NCBI GenBank assembly: GCA_000444245.1
Contig: ATSW01010161.1
Span: forward strand, 1 to 20,245
Direction of reading: 5' to 3'
Source of the DNA: Botryllus schlosseri
Lineage: Eukaryota; Chordata; Ascidiacea; Stolidobranchia; Styelidae
DNA length: 20,245 nucleotides
In this document: in pieces, positions 1 to 8,800 of the stretch
Position numbering within the stretch: the first letter of the stretch is position 1
Layout of the letters: each line of letters begins with the position of its first letter
Program-made: the position numbers and the translations under genes
The notes under the pieces: model-generated
What the model was told of the DNA's origin: nothing
The model's input: only the letters and a program-made list of their open reading frames with translations
Database searches by the model: none

Positions 1-504
1 AGGCCTTCAAGTAAAACTCTGTTCAAAAATGTTTCAAAGAAAGTGTTTTAAAGCACAGTTTGTTATGCAACCCTACTCCTCCTAGTTATCTGATCCGCGT
101 ATAGGCTAAGAGGTATCTTGAAAAAGACTAGAAGTGGGCCGTACTACAAGCCGGTAAATACAGAAACATAATAAGGAATACAGGACTGATGTAAATGACC
201 ATTGCACTCGCTAAACACCATGAATCCCACAAACAACGACACTATTTTTACTATGTAGCGATACAATCACATGACCATAGCGCCACAGTCATTATATGAT
301 TGGCTACATATTACTGCGGTTATGAAATACAAAAAACTGCCAGTACCGCATCATTCGCTCGATTTATACAGAAGGGCATCAAAAGGAGTTGAGCGGCAAT
401 TACCGTAAGCCATCCAAATATATGTACATGTTGAAATCACATTGGTGCAATAAACATTTACACCCTTCCTCCAGAAATAAACATGAAAGAACTTAATGGG
501 CCGC
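1..504. other. Non-coding flank, 3' of the ZU5/UPA/death gene
   Basis: No reading frame here has recognisable domains or codon structure. The sequence is AT-rich. A short CA-type microsatellite lies just beyond it, at about 553-565. On the minus strand it would be the 3' flank or 3' UTR of the death-fold gene. I see no AATAAA signal on that strand close to the last exon. Confidence 0.4.
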
Positions 505-527
505 TTAGCTATTCATCGAAACTGTGT
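505..527 (-). CDS. Possible short terminal exon of the ZU5/UPA/death gene
   Basis: A 3' splice site (CTGTGCAG) ends at 528 on the minus strand. If it is joined in phase 1 to the donor after 612, the frame reads D-T-V-S-M-N-S and then stops at 507-505. This would replace the unspliced ending at 589. The evidence is only the splice-site match and the matching phase, so this is speculative. Transcript data would decide between the two endings. Confidence 0.2.
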
Positions 528-588
528 CTGCACAGTGCACACGCGCATAGATACACACACACACAAATACCGTAAATTCTTCAACATT

Positions 589-809
589 TTAGTTTGGAAA
601 CGATCGTACACCTTCTCTCCCTTTCCAGTGTATGAACATATGATATTTCTGCTCGCCCATTTTTTGATAGTTTTCTTGTATCGTTGTTTGCTGATGGGTA
701 TCGATGCAAAAGCCTTTGGCGGACCTTGCGAATTTGAAAAATTCCTCCGCATCGGCAAATCTAGGCAGTATCTCGTCGTCGAAAACATCTTCAATTCGTT
801 CGATTTTGC
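589..809 (-). CDS. Exon with death-fold-like helical domain (C-terminal part of the ZU5/UPA gene)
   Basis: A strong acceptor (GACGTTCTTACAG) ends at 810 on the minus strand, and the open frame behind it starts K-I-E-R-I-E-D-V-F-D-D-E. It continues through acidic and amphipathic helices (FADAEEFFKFARSAKG) to MGEQKYHMFIHWKGREG. The last stretch resembles helix 5 of death domains, where a Q-rich helix is followed by a conserved W, then R-E-G. A death domain is the usual C-terminal partner of ZU5-UPA in UNC5, PIDD and ankyrins, where it makes homotypic contacts. The frame either stops at 591-589 or splices at a donor after 612 (GAAG/GTGTAC), which would give phase 1 at both ends of the exon. Helix 6 of a normal death domain is not visible, so the domain is short or continues in an unseen exon. 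The exon is fairly sure; the fold assignment rests on motif and context only. Confidence 0.5.
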
Positions 810-872
810 CTGTAAGAACGTCATATTATGAGTCAGCAGCTATATATATGAGTATGTTGCAGGAACACTTAC
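810..872 (-). other. 63-nt spliceosomal intron
   Basis: On the minus strand the intron opens with a perfect GTAAGT donor at 872 and closes with TTCTTACAG at 810. It joins two exons in phase 1 and restores a continuous frame (ELTFEGSSAS, then KIERIEDVF). This small size and strong consensus mark the reading direction of the gene. Confidence 0.7.
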
Positions 873-995
873 TGGATGCACTGGATCCTTCAAAGGTCAA
901 TTCGTGTTCGAATATACCTTCGTTATTGGCAGTAGGTTTGTCGTCTAGAAATACTTGATATCTCATAGTCACAGTACAACGACGGCTGCTCTGTC
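873..995 (-). CDS. Exon encoding the end of a UPA-like region
   Basis: Minus-strand frame reading RRCTVTMRYQVFLDDKP, then TANNEGIFEHELTFEGSSAS, up to a GTAAGT donor at 872. The alternating hydrophobic pattern suggests beta strands, as expected for the last part of a UPA domain between ZU5 and the death fold. The 5' border is uncertain: the frame is open back to a stop at 1032-1030, and candidate acceptors lie near 997-989. One of them, after GAGCAG, would fit a small intron with a donor just upstream of 1041. The product of this segment cannot be named from sequence alone; the assignment depends on the neighbouring exons. Confidence 0.5.
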
Positions 996-1029
996 TCCGT
1001 GATTTCAGTAGGAAAGTATTCGTTAATTG

Positions 1030-1601
1030 CTAGGAGTCGAACTGCAAAAATCTTCTAGTTAGTTTAAAACTAGGGGATATAGTTTCGAGTCCATTAAAAG
1101 TGACCCCGGCTGGTTCCACAACGGATATATTCACTTTAATGGAACTTCCGATCCTAGTGTAAATTGTGTTGAAGGGAAAATTAACGGCTTCGAAATTGAA
1201 ATTTTTCATTTCTTCATCCGCTTCCTTCTTGGTGGATTTGTGATTCAACATGAAGTTCACGCACACACGTTGTTTTTCGACAATATAACGCCCGTCACGC
1301 GGAAACGTCGTACTTTCGTTTGCTTTGCGTAGGCCCGCACGTGACTGAACACTTTGCATTCAAATTTCATATTTTCGGTCAAAGCCAGACTTGTCAACGG
1401 TACCCATGTGTTAGAGTCATCTCGGAGGCGGAATATCTCCACCGTTAGTTCGTCGTCTTCATCTTCTTCGCAACACCACGATTTCAGATTCACAGTCACA
1501 CTTTTTTGGAGGTCGTCTTGTATGGAAACGTGCATCGTCGGCGTGATCGGTACGTATTCCTCAGGGTTGTAAGGACTAAAGTTTCTCATTTCGAGCGACA
1601 C
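1030..1601 (-). CDS. Exon encoding second half of ZU5-like domain and start of UPA-like region (with apparent frameshift)
   Basis: An acceptor (CTGTGCACAG) ends at 1602. The frame begins V-S-L-E-M-R-N-F-S-P in phase 0, which matches the phase 0 donor of the exon at 4944-4787. It continues TPTMHVSIQ, KSVTVNLKSW, a run of acidic residues, then W-V-P-L-T-S and KFECKVFSHV. This resembles the ZU5 pattern of a strand ending in a PV.V.L motif, a W about 25 residues later, and a closing F-x-V-x-x-F-S strand. Near 1330 the likely coding frame changes: the first frame stops at 1257, while a second, open from 1359 to 1030, carries RYIVEKQRVCVNF, FNFEAVNFPF, IKVNISVVEP and FKLTRRFLQF, which look like UPA strands. 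I see no good intron that would explain the change. A one-base assembly error, an allele, or a decaying gene are the options. The frame ends at a stop at 1032-1030, which may lie in an intron. Confidence 0.5.
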
Positions 1602-1834
1602 CTGTGCACAGATTGTACAGTACATTCAAAGATATGTCAGGAGAATTTCTGGGATTCCATGCAAATTATATCAATCATGTCAAGAAGGGATTCGGGCCAA
1701 AATGAGATAGTTCAGGTTAACTGAAGTGTTTAAGAAACTAGCATTTAACGGTATTATCAAACCTTTCAGTGATCAGGTTATCAACTTCGTGCCATTAGGC
1801 TTAAAAAATTACAGATATGTCTATCATGCTTTAC

Positions 1835-2612
1835 CGATCAAATAAGTCCATACCGAATATCGCCAGTCGTGTCTGTGAATTAAAATCGACATGGTTGTGT
1901 ATTATGCTCACATTACTGGAAGAGGTATAAAGGTATAATTTGGATGGATTCCCAGTCACAATGGTATCCATGGCAACGAGATCGCCGACCGCGAAGAAAC
2001 ATCCGCGGCTTTGTCTGGCCCCAATCGTCAAGTCCATGAGGTGACCATCATAGAAGCTAAGTCACTTGTCCGCCAATATTTGCGAACTCTCTGGCTGGCA
2101 CTGTACGTATACAAAGATAACGGGATGCATTATAGGCGTTTCCATAGTTGCATTTCAATTAAATTCCCGTCAATGCATGCATGTCGGCTATTCGAGGTCA
2201 TCATGTTCCGTCTGTGCTCCGTCCATTGAAGGCTTAACGCCCATTCGTTTAAAATAGGATGTTCACATACTCCGCTATGTCTTCATTGTAATATCGCCAG
2301 AGCCGTCGACCATTTTCTACTGAATTGGGCAAGATATGATTTTCAACGGTCCCTTCTCATTGAGTCGTGCCGTAATCATGACATCCCATTCACGAGCTAT
2401 AACCTCTTGGTCCAGCCCGAGCAATTAACCCCTGTGGCTGAATTCGTGCTATCATGTCGTAGAATCCTTTTAAGTTATGATTCGTATATAGCCGAGGTTG
2501 AATTACATTGCAAGGGTACTTATACCAGGAGGTAATTTCAGACCGTGGTGCACCAGACCCTTAAGGGAGATAAGCGCTACTACAACTTTTAACCATATTA
2601 ATGATAATAATA
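1835..2612 (+). mobile_element. 5'-truncated LINE fragment (RNase H and C-terminal part of ORF2, I/Nimb-like)
   Basis: One plus-strand frame carries FGWIPSHNGIHGNEIAD, the C-terminal motif of the RNase H domain found in I-type and related non-LTR retrotransposons. Further on it reads FKIG-CSHTPLCLHC and AVDHFLLNWARYDFQR, the C-terminal cysteine motif (C-x2-C ... H-x4-C) with W in place of the last C. The frame ends in a stop at 2533-2535. It is followed by about 60 bases of 3' UTR and a short ATAATAATA tail at 2598-2612. I-clade elements typically end in such TAA-type repeats. Stops at 1936-1938 and 2227-2229, plus another near 1881, show that it is dead. Endonuclease and reverse transcriptase are absent, so the insertion is 5'-truncated. 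The clade call is an inference from the RNase H plus the tail. Confidence 0.7.
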
Positions 2613-3150
2613 ATATGCTCACATCTCCATTTTGATCAGTTAAGTCTCAGATTGAAGATAGTGCGCGATGTTTAACTTGTATAGTAATATCGCGGTTTGA
2701 ATTTAATTCGTGATTTATTACAATCGTTCCATATTATTTTAATAATAATTGAATACATCAGCAGTAAACCAGTTCAAAAACTGATGGGCCGTGTCACTTA
2801 AAGTTGTCCCTATAAAGCTGCATTGGTATTTGTTCGACATCTTTGTTTATCTTCACTATCGGGATATGAATTTTTTTTGGAATACTCCACAACAGTGCGA
2901 AATTAGGCTGTCAAGCCAAATATTATTGCTGTTTCATTTCTAGGATATTACAAACCGTAAGAATTTCTCAGGCACTGCAAACGATACCATAAGTTTTGTA
3001 CTCGCATTCATGTAACCAGGCTCGTGCGACAAAAAAAAGAAAATGGAAGTGCCGTGAACGAGGCTATACTGACCGAAGAGTCAAATGAGATACGGAAAAA
3101 TGACATGATATGACTGCTATGTTCAGCGTTAAGCTCGCTGATGTATCTAA
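2613..3150. other. Intronic stretch without recognised content
   Basis: AT-rich sequence with a palindromic AT tract near 2730-2750. I see no coding signature on either strand. Confidence 0.4.
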
Positions 3151-3320
3151 GTAGCTTGTCTTGGGCAACGTTACGATATATGCCGGCCTCCAACACCCAT
3201 TGTAAGTTCATGAAATCTGGTTGTCTCTGATAAAAGAATTGATTCATGTTGGCTAATGAACATAAGAAATGGGACTAAGATTGCAAATGAGCTAATTGGC
3301 CTGAATATTAGAGTTAGGAT
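3151..3320 (-). repeat. Inverted repeat, left arm
   Basis: Read on the minus strand, this arm matches the plus strand at about 3490-3650. The shared blocks include ATTCTTTTATCAGAGA, AACCAGATT, GTTGGAG-CCGGCATAT and ACAAGCTAC. By eye the best 95 bases match at about 75 %. The open frame on the minus strand here (3247-3008) has no domain I can recognise and probably only reflects the repeat. Confidence 0.6.
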
Positions 3321-3489
3321 CGGCATTTTATACAGACGTTTAATAAACAAGCCTTATAATGTTTACATTTTTCACAAGTGGGTCTATTCCCTACCAGAAA
3401 CCCCTAAATTCCCCACCGGTTCGAAACCACGGCATTAGGATGTATCTCAGAATACAAATTTACATCATTACAATCATTTTGGGACAACG

Positions 3490-3650
3490 GATTGAATGTT
3501 AATTTTGCCCGCAAATTTGTGAGTCACACATTAGCTTCATTAACCATCATCCGGATGTCCATTCTTTTATCAGAGATAACCAGATTCCATAATGTTTAGT
3601 GCGTGTTGGAGACCGGCATATCATAACGCCGTCCTACTACAAGCTACATA
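3490..3650 (+). repeat. Inverted repeat, right arm
   Basis: Partner of the arm at 3151-3320, in the opposite orientation. About 170 bases separate the arms. Either two copies of one dispersed repeat inserted head to head, or these are the ends of a fold-back element. Similarity fades gradually at the inner side. Confidence 0.6.
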
Positions 3651-3878
3651 ATTTTTAAATACAATGATGGATATGACAAATATATATTGCGTTATGATCA
3701 TCCTACAAAAGCGGTGAAAATGATTTCCAATTTCAGCAAATTATTAAAATATTCATAATACTTCTACGTTCTCAGAGTCCACTATTTTCAAAGTCCCTCG
3801 GTAGGTTACGGAGTGGAGGTTGCGGTAAGCGAAATGCAAGAGGCAACGCGATGATATATAGATTGGAATTATTATTAA

Positions 3879-4139
3879 GGGAGTGCGAAGATGCGATCAA
3901 CTGAAAAAAATTCGGGCTTAGCATGATTTACGTTCAATTCACGTGTGTTTCTCTATATATACAGACCGAATTTGATATTTTTTAATTCTCCCATCAACAG
4001 TTATAACCTTCCATGCCATAAAAAATCTGTTGGAGTTGCTAGCATCACGGTTGGATTTTGTGAAATGGCGATAAGGGGAGCGCGAAATTTTTCACTATCA
4101 TAAAGAGGGGCGTGTTTAAAAAAAGTTTGGGAACGATTG
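3879..4139 (+). mobile_element. Degenerate hAT-type miniature element, left end missing
   Basis: Over its length this matches the element at 18972-19274: an AGATGCG-ATCAACTG block near the left, then ACCTTCCATGCCAT, TTGCTAGCAT, a TATCATAAAG block and a right end reading GTTTGGGAACGATTG. That is a mutated form of the GAGAACCACTG terminus. The left terminal inverted repeat is not recognisable. No coding capacity is seen. It lies in the large intron of the ZU5/UPA/death gene. Confidence 0.55.
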
Positions 4140-4275
4140 ACATGGACAGTAAGCGATTTTCTGTGGTATGCAATCAATTTGACAAATCGAAATTAGGATC
4201 ATTGTCATGGTTCTGGAAATACTGTCAAAGTTTGGAAACAAAATTGAACTAACATCCAACACCGTACATGGGAAA

Positions 4276-4376
4276 TTTCCACACCATACCATACTTGCGC
4301 TTTTCCATATTTCATGCCTAAATTTCGTTCCATACCATATCATACTTCCATTCCATACCATATACCATACCATGCC
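4276..4376. repeat. Degenerate CCATA-type microsatellite
   Basis: Irregular repeats of CCATACCATA and related units, interrupted around 4295-4325. The apparent minus-strand peptide rich in M, V, W and Y here comes only from translating the repeat. Confidence 0.7.
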
Positions 4377-4786
4377 CAGCCTCGTGAATTACAGTAAACT
4401 GTGTTGCGGTCCCGTTATTGCGACAATATATCTCACAATCCTTGTCCGAAGTTGGGACTACAATCTACTGGAATGAATTTCCTTGAATAGCAGTAGTCTT
4501 ACAGAATTTCGTCTTTTCGCTATAAATGATATGGGCGTCATTATTTTCCCAAAAAATCCTATAGTCGACACGCTTTATGCCGGCTACTTCCACACTTTTC
4601 TGAAGCGAAATATACTACGAGTAATAATTGGTGATTTGAATATGCTACAATGGATTAATGGCGACTTCTACGTAATCGGTAATTCGAGCGGCGATTTCTG
4701 CGAGTTAATTGCCTCAAAATCTTTCAGTCGCCAAAACTTTATAACGAAGGAGTACAAATTTCAAGATAGTAAATCGGGTCAATTAC

Positions 4787-4944
4787 CTTGCTCTTCTCTC
4801 TCAACGATCCTTTCGGAAATATCAGTCCACAGTTGTTAAGCGATATTTCACCTCCCCGTTCAGTAATTTCCTTTTCTGTTGGAGTCAAAGGTCGGGAAAT
4901 TACGTAATTAGCAACCAAAAAGTTCAAGATCGTTCTAACCAAGG
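4787..4944 (-). CDS. Exon encoding the first half of a ZU5-like domain
   Basis: The minus-strand frame reads TPTEKEITERGGEISL, then NNCGLIFPKGSLREKSK. This fits the start of the ZU5 domain: a conserved GG, a strand, then G-x-x-(L/I)-x-x-P-x-G-(A/S)-L. ZU5 domains occur in ankyrins, UNC5 receptors, ZO-1 and PIDD and mediate protein contacts. A pyrimidine-rich acceptor (CCCCCGTCCTCACAG) ends at 4945, and a donor (CAAG/GTAATT) follows 4787 in phase 0. A second acceptor after CTCCAACAG would start the exon at about 4866. The next exon in the same phase begins V-S-L-E-M-R at 1601. The 5' exons must lie upstream, at higher coordinates or outside the window; I could not find them. ZU5 family membership is fairly convincing; the particular protein is not identifiable. 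Confidence 0.6.
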
Positions 4945-5198
4945 CTGTGAGGACGGGGGTATCGGAAATTCTGAAACACTGTTATGAGTAAGAATTGGAG
5001 TATAGCTGTCGGAGTTTCTTCAAATGCTCTGACTCCGACTTAGACTCCAACTGTTTTGAATCAAACTAAATTTTGCAAAAAGAGTCGTTGCAACTGAAAA
5101 CGAAATCAAGTTATTGTAGTAGGTTCACCTTCAGAATTTAAATTTCGTTTTCTGAACACATTTATTTCATTCAAAAAGTGTTGCGATTCACTTGTTAC
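4945..5198. other. Short intergenic or intronic stretch
   Basis: It contains a degenerate run of GACTCC/GGAGTC words at about 5000-5052 and no coding signal. It probably belongs to the intron upstream of the ZU5 exon, into which the LTR element may have inserted. Confidence 0.35.
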
Positions 5199-5486
5199 TA
5201 TAGCGTGCTCTGTCGTGGGCGCGCGTTCTTCTTGGTCCGCGGCTCGATAGGTCAAAGTATACAAGTCAGCATTGCTCTTTTAATAAAACAACTAAAACAT
5301 GACGATGCTCGTCCGACGGATACTAAAGGACGACTGACTCGGACGGTGACTAGAAACGACTGCACCTCCGACGGTGACTAAAAGCGACTGACACAACATA
5401 GGTTCGCAACAGCAACAAGTATAGAAGCATAATCAAATCAGTGATCAGCGAGGGTAATTAGGATAATCGTGGAGCGGTACGCTACA
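5199..5486 (-). repeat. 3' LTR of the retrotransposon
   Basis: About 288 bases. On the minus strand it starts TGTAGCG and ends GCTATA. The outer 120 bases are identical to the 5' LTR. It carries a tandem block of GACGGTGACTA-A-CGACTG units (about 5320-5392), one unit more than the other LTR, which explains the length difference. Confidence 0.85.
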
Positions 5487-5826
5487 AGGGCCCCCGGGTT
5501 GGTAAAAGCTTTAGGGTANNATGGACACTACANCAGTCAACGATTCAACTANNTACGAATGAANGACNCTACCAGCATGACACGGCAATGATTANAGATT
5601 GCGATTCGAATAAGAGTTCAATTCTAAATGTTATAACGACTAATGANAGTGGGATGGGCGTGGTGGTGAAGCTATAAACGACACAATTATTCGTTTAGCG
5701 ATAATGATGCACTTNACAANGNGANAGGCTAAANAAGANACGATTTATAGAACATACAGGAGATGAAGAAAAGAAGCCTGCAGCGAAATAATACAAGTGA
5801 TGGCGGAAAAGTGAATGAGTAACACA
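5487..5826 (-). other. 3' untranslated part of the retrotransposon
   Basis: It lies between the end of pol and the 3' LTR and has no recognisable coding sequence. A G-rich tract next to the LTR start (CCCGGGGGCCCT on the minus strand) is a weak candidate polypurine tract. Many isolated N positions fall here. Confidence 0.5.
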
Positions 5827-8800
5827 CTAAATATCCATTTNAAATACTGGTGACAACACAAAGTCATTCAAGTGATGTGGAGTACGAATANTACGGCCNC
5901 TGGCCGACACAGAGTTTGTTCGCGAAGTGTCAACTTGCGGTGGCGTCAATTCGTCGAGACGCTCGATGGGAAGTCTGCCAGGTATAAGCCTGTCGGTTGA
6001 GGCGTCATACGGACCCTTATTCGTTTGAATTGTGAAACATTTATGAGTGCGTTTTAAAACTTGATGTGGACCAGAATAAACCGGGTCGAGTGAGCTACGA
6101 TGACCATCTATCCGCAAGAAAACGTGCGTGCAATTATTCAAATCGTTTGGGACATAAGATTTTTGATTCGAATGAAACTTAGTCGGCATCTCACCCACGG
6201 CCGAGAAAAAGCGTTTCAATTCACCAACGTAGTTGAAATCATTAGCGTTATTACCACTGGAAGAAGGATTGACTAATTGACCGGGTAATCGAAGGGAAGT
6301 GCCATACACAAGCTCTGCTGGTGAATAACCGAGATCTTCCTTGAGAGAACATCGCAGCCCTAAAACAATTAAGCCTAAATGATGATACCAATTATGAGGA
6401 CTTTCTAATGCGCGGAGGGAGGCTTTCAAAGTTCTGTTATAGCGTTCGACAAGGGAATTTTGCTCCGGCTTATACGCCAAGGTTTTGATGTGGAAAATAC
6501 CCAAGAATTGCATATACTGAGTCCATTCAAGCGAGGTAAACTGACTTCCTCGGTCGGTTATGACTTTACGGGGTGAGCCGAAATTCGACACCCAGCCAAA
6601 ACTAAACGCATCAATAACAGTTTGAGCACGAATGTCCATCATGGGAACACATACAGGCCAGCGAGTATAGCGATCAACACACATCAGAATATACGAGTAA
6701 CCGCAACTATTCGGGAGTGACAATATGTCGACGTTAACCGTATGAAAGCGTTCGGAAGGGACGGGAAGATTGCTAATTGCAGTTCGAGTATGCCTATGAA
6801 TCTTCGATCGTTGACACTGCTGACAATGACGGATGAAATCGTTCACATGACGTTTCATACCAGGCCATACATAACGTTCAGCAATTAATTTAGTGGTCGC
6901 GCGTATACCGGGGTGCGAAATATCATGCGCACTGTGCATTACAGTCTCTCGAAGCGCCGCAGGAACATAGGGACGTTCCCTACCAGGTAACGACTTGTCG
7001 AAGACGATAGGATCGTTCAACTCTTCGAAATGTACTTCCGCGAGATGCAACGAATGGTCACCGGCGTTAGCGAGGAGTTCTTTGAGCTCATCATCGTCTT
7101 TCTGGGCTTCTAGTAATGCCTCCGCTGTGATGGGAACAGTGTTCGGAAAAATCGCGTTCACTTCGAGTCTGGAGAGAGTATCCGCAGCCGTGTTCAGAGT
7201 CCCTTTGATGTGTCTAACGTCGTCGGTATATTCCGAGATGAATTCCAATTGTCTTGCTTGACGATCCAGAAGTCTGTCGGTTGGATTCCTTAACGATTTT
7301 ACAAGCCCGTCATTATCGGTAATCAGTTGAAATTTCCTACCCTTTAGTCGGACATGAAAATGCTTGATTGCTGAATAAGCCGCCAAAAGCTCGCGATCAA
7401 ATGCGGAGTACTTGCGCTGTGTCGGATTCAAGGTTTTCGAGTAAAATGCTAAGGGGGACCACGAATCATCACATTTCTGTTGCAAAACAGCTCCAATTCC
7501 GACTTGACTAGCGTCAACCACGAGTGACAGTTCAGCATCGTGGATCGGGTGGGATAATATTACATTATCGGACAGTTCGGTCTTGATGCGTTCGAAAGCT
7601 GTGTTAGCACTATCTGTCCATTTGATACGATCACGCTTATTCGATGCTGCATTGGCCACGTCATACAGTGGCTTCAAAATCTCGGCACAGTTTTTGACAA
7701 AACGGTGGTAATAGCAAACTAGTCCAAGAAATGACCGTAGTTGTTTCACATTTTCGGGACGAGGATAGTTAGAGATTACTTCAACCTTTGATGGTAAGGG
7801 ACTAATTCCCCTTGCATTAACAAGGTGACCTAAAAATTCGATTTCTTCCTTACCAAAACTGCACTTATCGACATTTATGACCAGTCCGAACTTACGAAAC
7901 CTTGAAAACAATTCCGTCAATGTTGCCATGTGCTCTTCCTCAGTACGAGTCGCAATTAAAATGTCGTCTAAAAACACAAATATATTGTCCAGTCCTTCGG
8001 TTACTTCAGATATAAAACGGCTAAAAGTACTACAAGCGTTGGTCAAGCCGAACATCATCGTCGTTGGTTGGAATAGTCCTTCGGGACAAATAAAAGCAGC
8101 CTTCTCTTGATCGTCCAGATGAAGAGGAATTTGATGGTACGCCTTCGCTAAGTCAACTTTGCTAAAAACATTACAGTTCGACAGTTCATTGGTAAAATCA
8201 CGCAAAAATGGGGCAGGCCAGCGATCCTTGACCGTTCGATTATTCAATTTCCTATAGTCGACACAGATTCTAATATCGTCTAACCCCTTCGGTACGACAG
8301 TAATAGGAGAGGCGAAAGGCGATTTTGAGCGAATGATTACACCGGACTTCAACATCTCTTGCAATCGATTCTTCACCTTCTGTTTCAAATGGGGCGGCAA
8401 TGGGCGACAGCGAGATCGAGTGGGACATCCATTAGTAATAATTCGATGTACAGTACCGTGATTAGCTCGTACTGCTGCATTCCGTGGAATGGTAATGTCG
8501 TTGAATCTCGACAAAAGATCTACATATGGCGTATGGTGATCAGGCGCTATAAAGTTCAAACCGCGAACTACTGGATTACACTTCCAGCCAGGAATGAAAC
8601 CTCCTGAAACAGTATCAATCAGACAATTGCTCCTCAAATCAACGACGAGAGAAAATCGCTCAATAAAATCAGCCCCCAATATGGCAATGTGTGTATCGGC
8701 AATATAGAATCGAAATCCATACTTGTGTCTATCGGAGAACTCGATCCGCAAATATCTCGTTCCAAACGTCGCAATTTTCGATCCATTTGTTGCGTACAGA

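Larger units (their letters stand above)
1602..4786 (-). other. 3.2 kb intron of the ZU5/UPA/death gene, filled with repeats
   Basis: The donor (CAAG/GTAATT) is at 4786 and the acceptor (CTGTGCACAG) ends at 1602, both in phase 0. Inside are a plus-strand LINE 3' fragment (1835-2612), inverted repeat arms (3151-3320 and 3490-3650), a hAT-type repeat copy (3879-4139) and a CCATA-type microsatellite (4276-4376). Between these, 2613-3150 and 4377-4786 are AT-rich with no recognisable feature. The other introns visible in this gene are about 60 nt, so transposon insertion has probably enlarged this one. Confidence 0.5.

Noticed and set aside
143-170. CCGTACTACAAGC phrase similar to one near 3630
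   Set aside because: The match is too short to claim a shared repeat.
704-958. 84-codon plus-strand frame
   Set aside because: Antisense to the exons at 873-995 and 589-809, which have splice borders and domain-like sequence; no motif of its own.
3008-3247. 79-codon minus-strand frame
   Set aside because: It overlaps one arm of the inverted repeat; the other arm does not preserve the frame, so it is unlikely to be a conserved exon.
3418-3428. Perfect B-box word GGTTCGAAACC, possible Pol III gene or SINE
   Set aside because: The only A-box-like word is about 130 bases upstream, too far, and no tRNA-like fold surrounds it.
4116-4373. Minus-strand peptide rich in M, V, W and Y
   Set aside because: It is a translation of the CCATA-type microsatellite.
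4483-4839. 118-codon plus-strand frame
   Set aside because: It lies antisense to the ZU5 exon (4787-4944), has no recognised motif, and the opposite strand carries clear family signals and splice sites.
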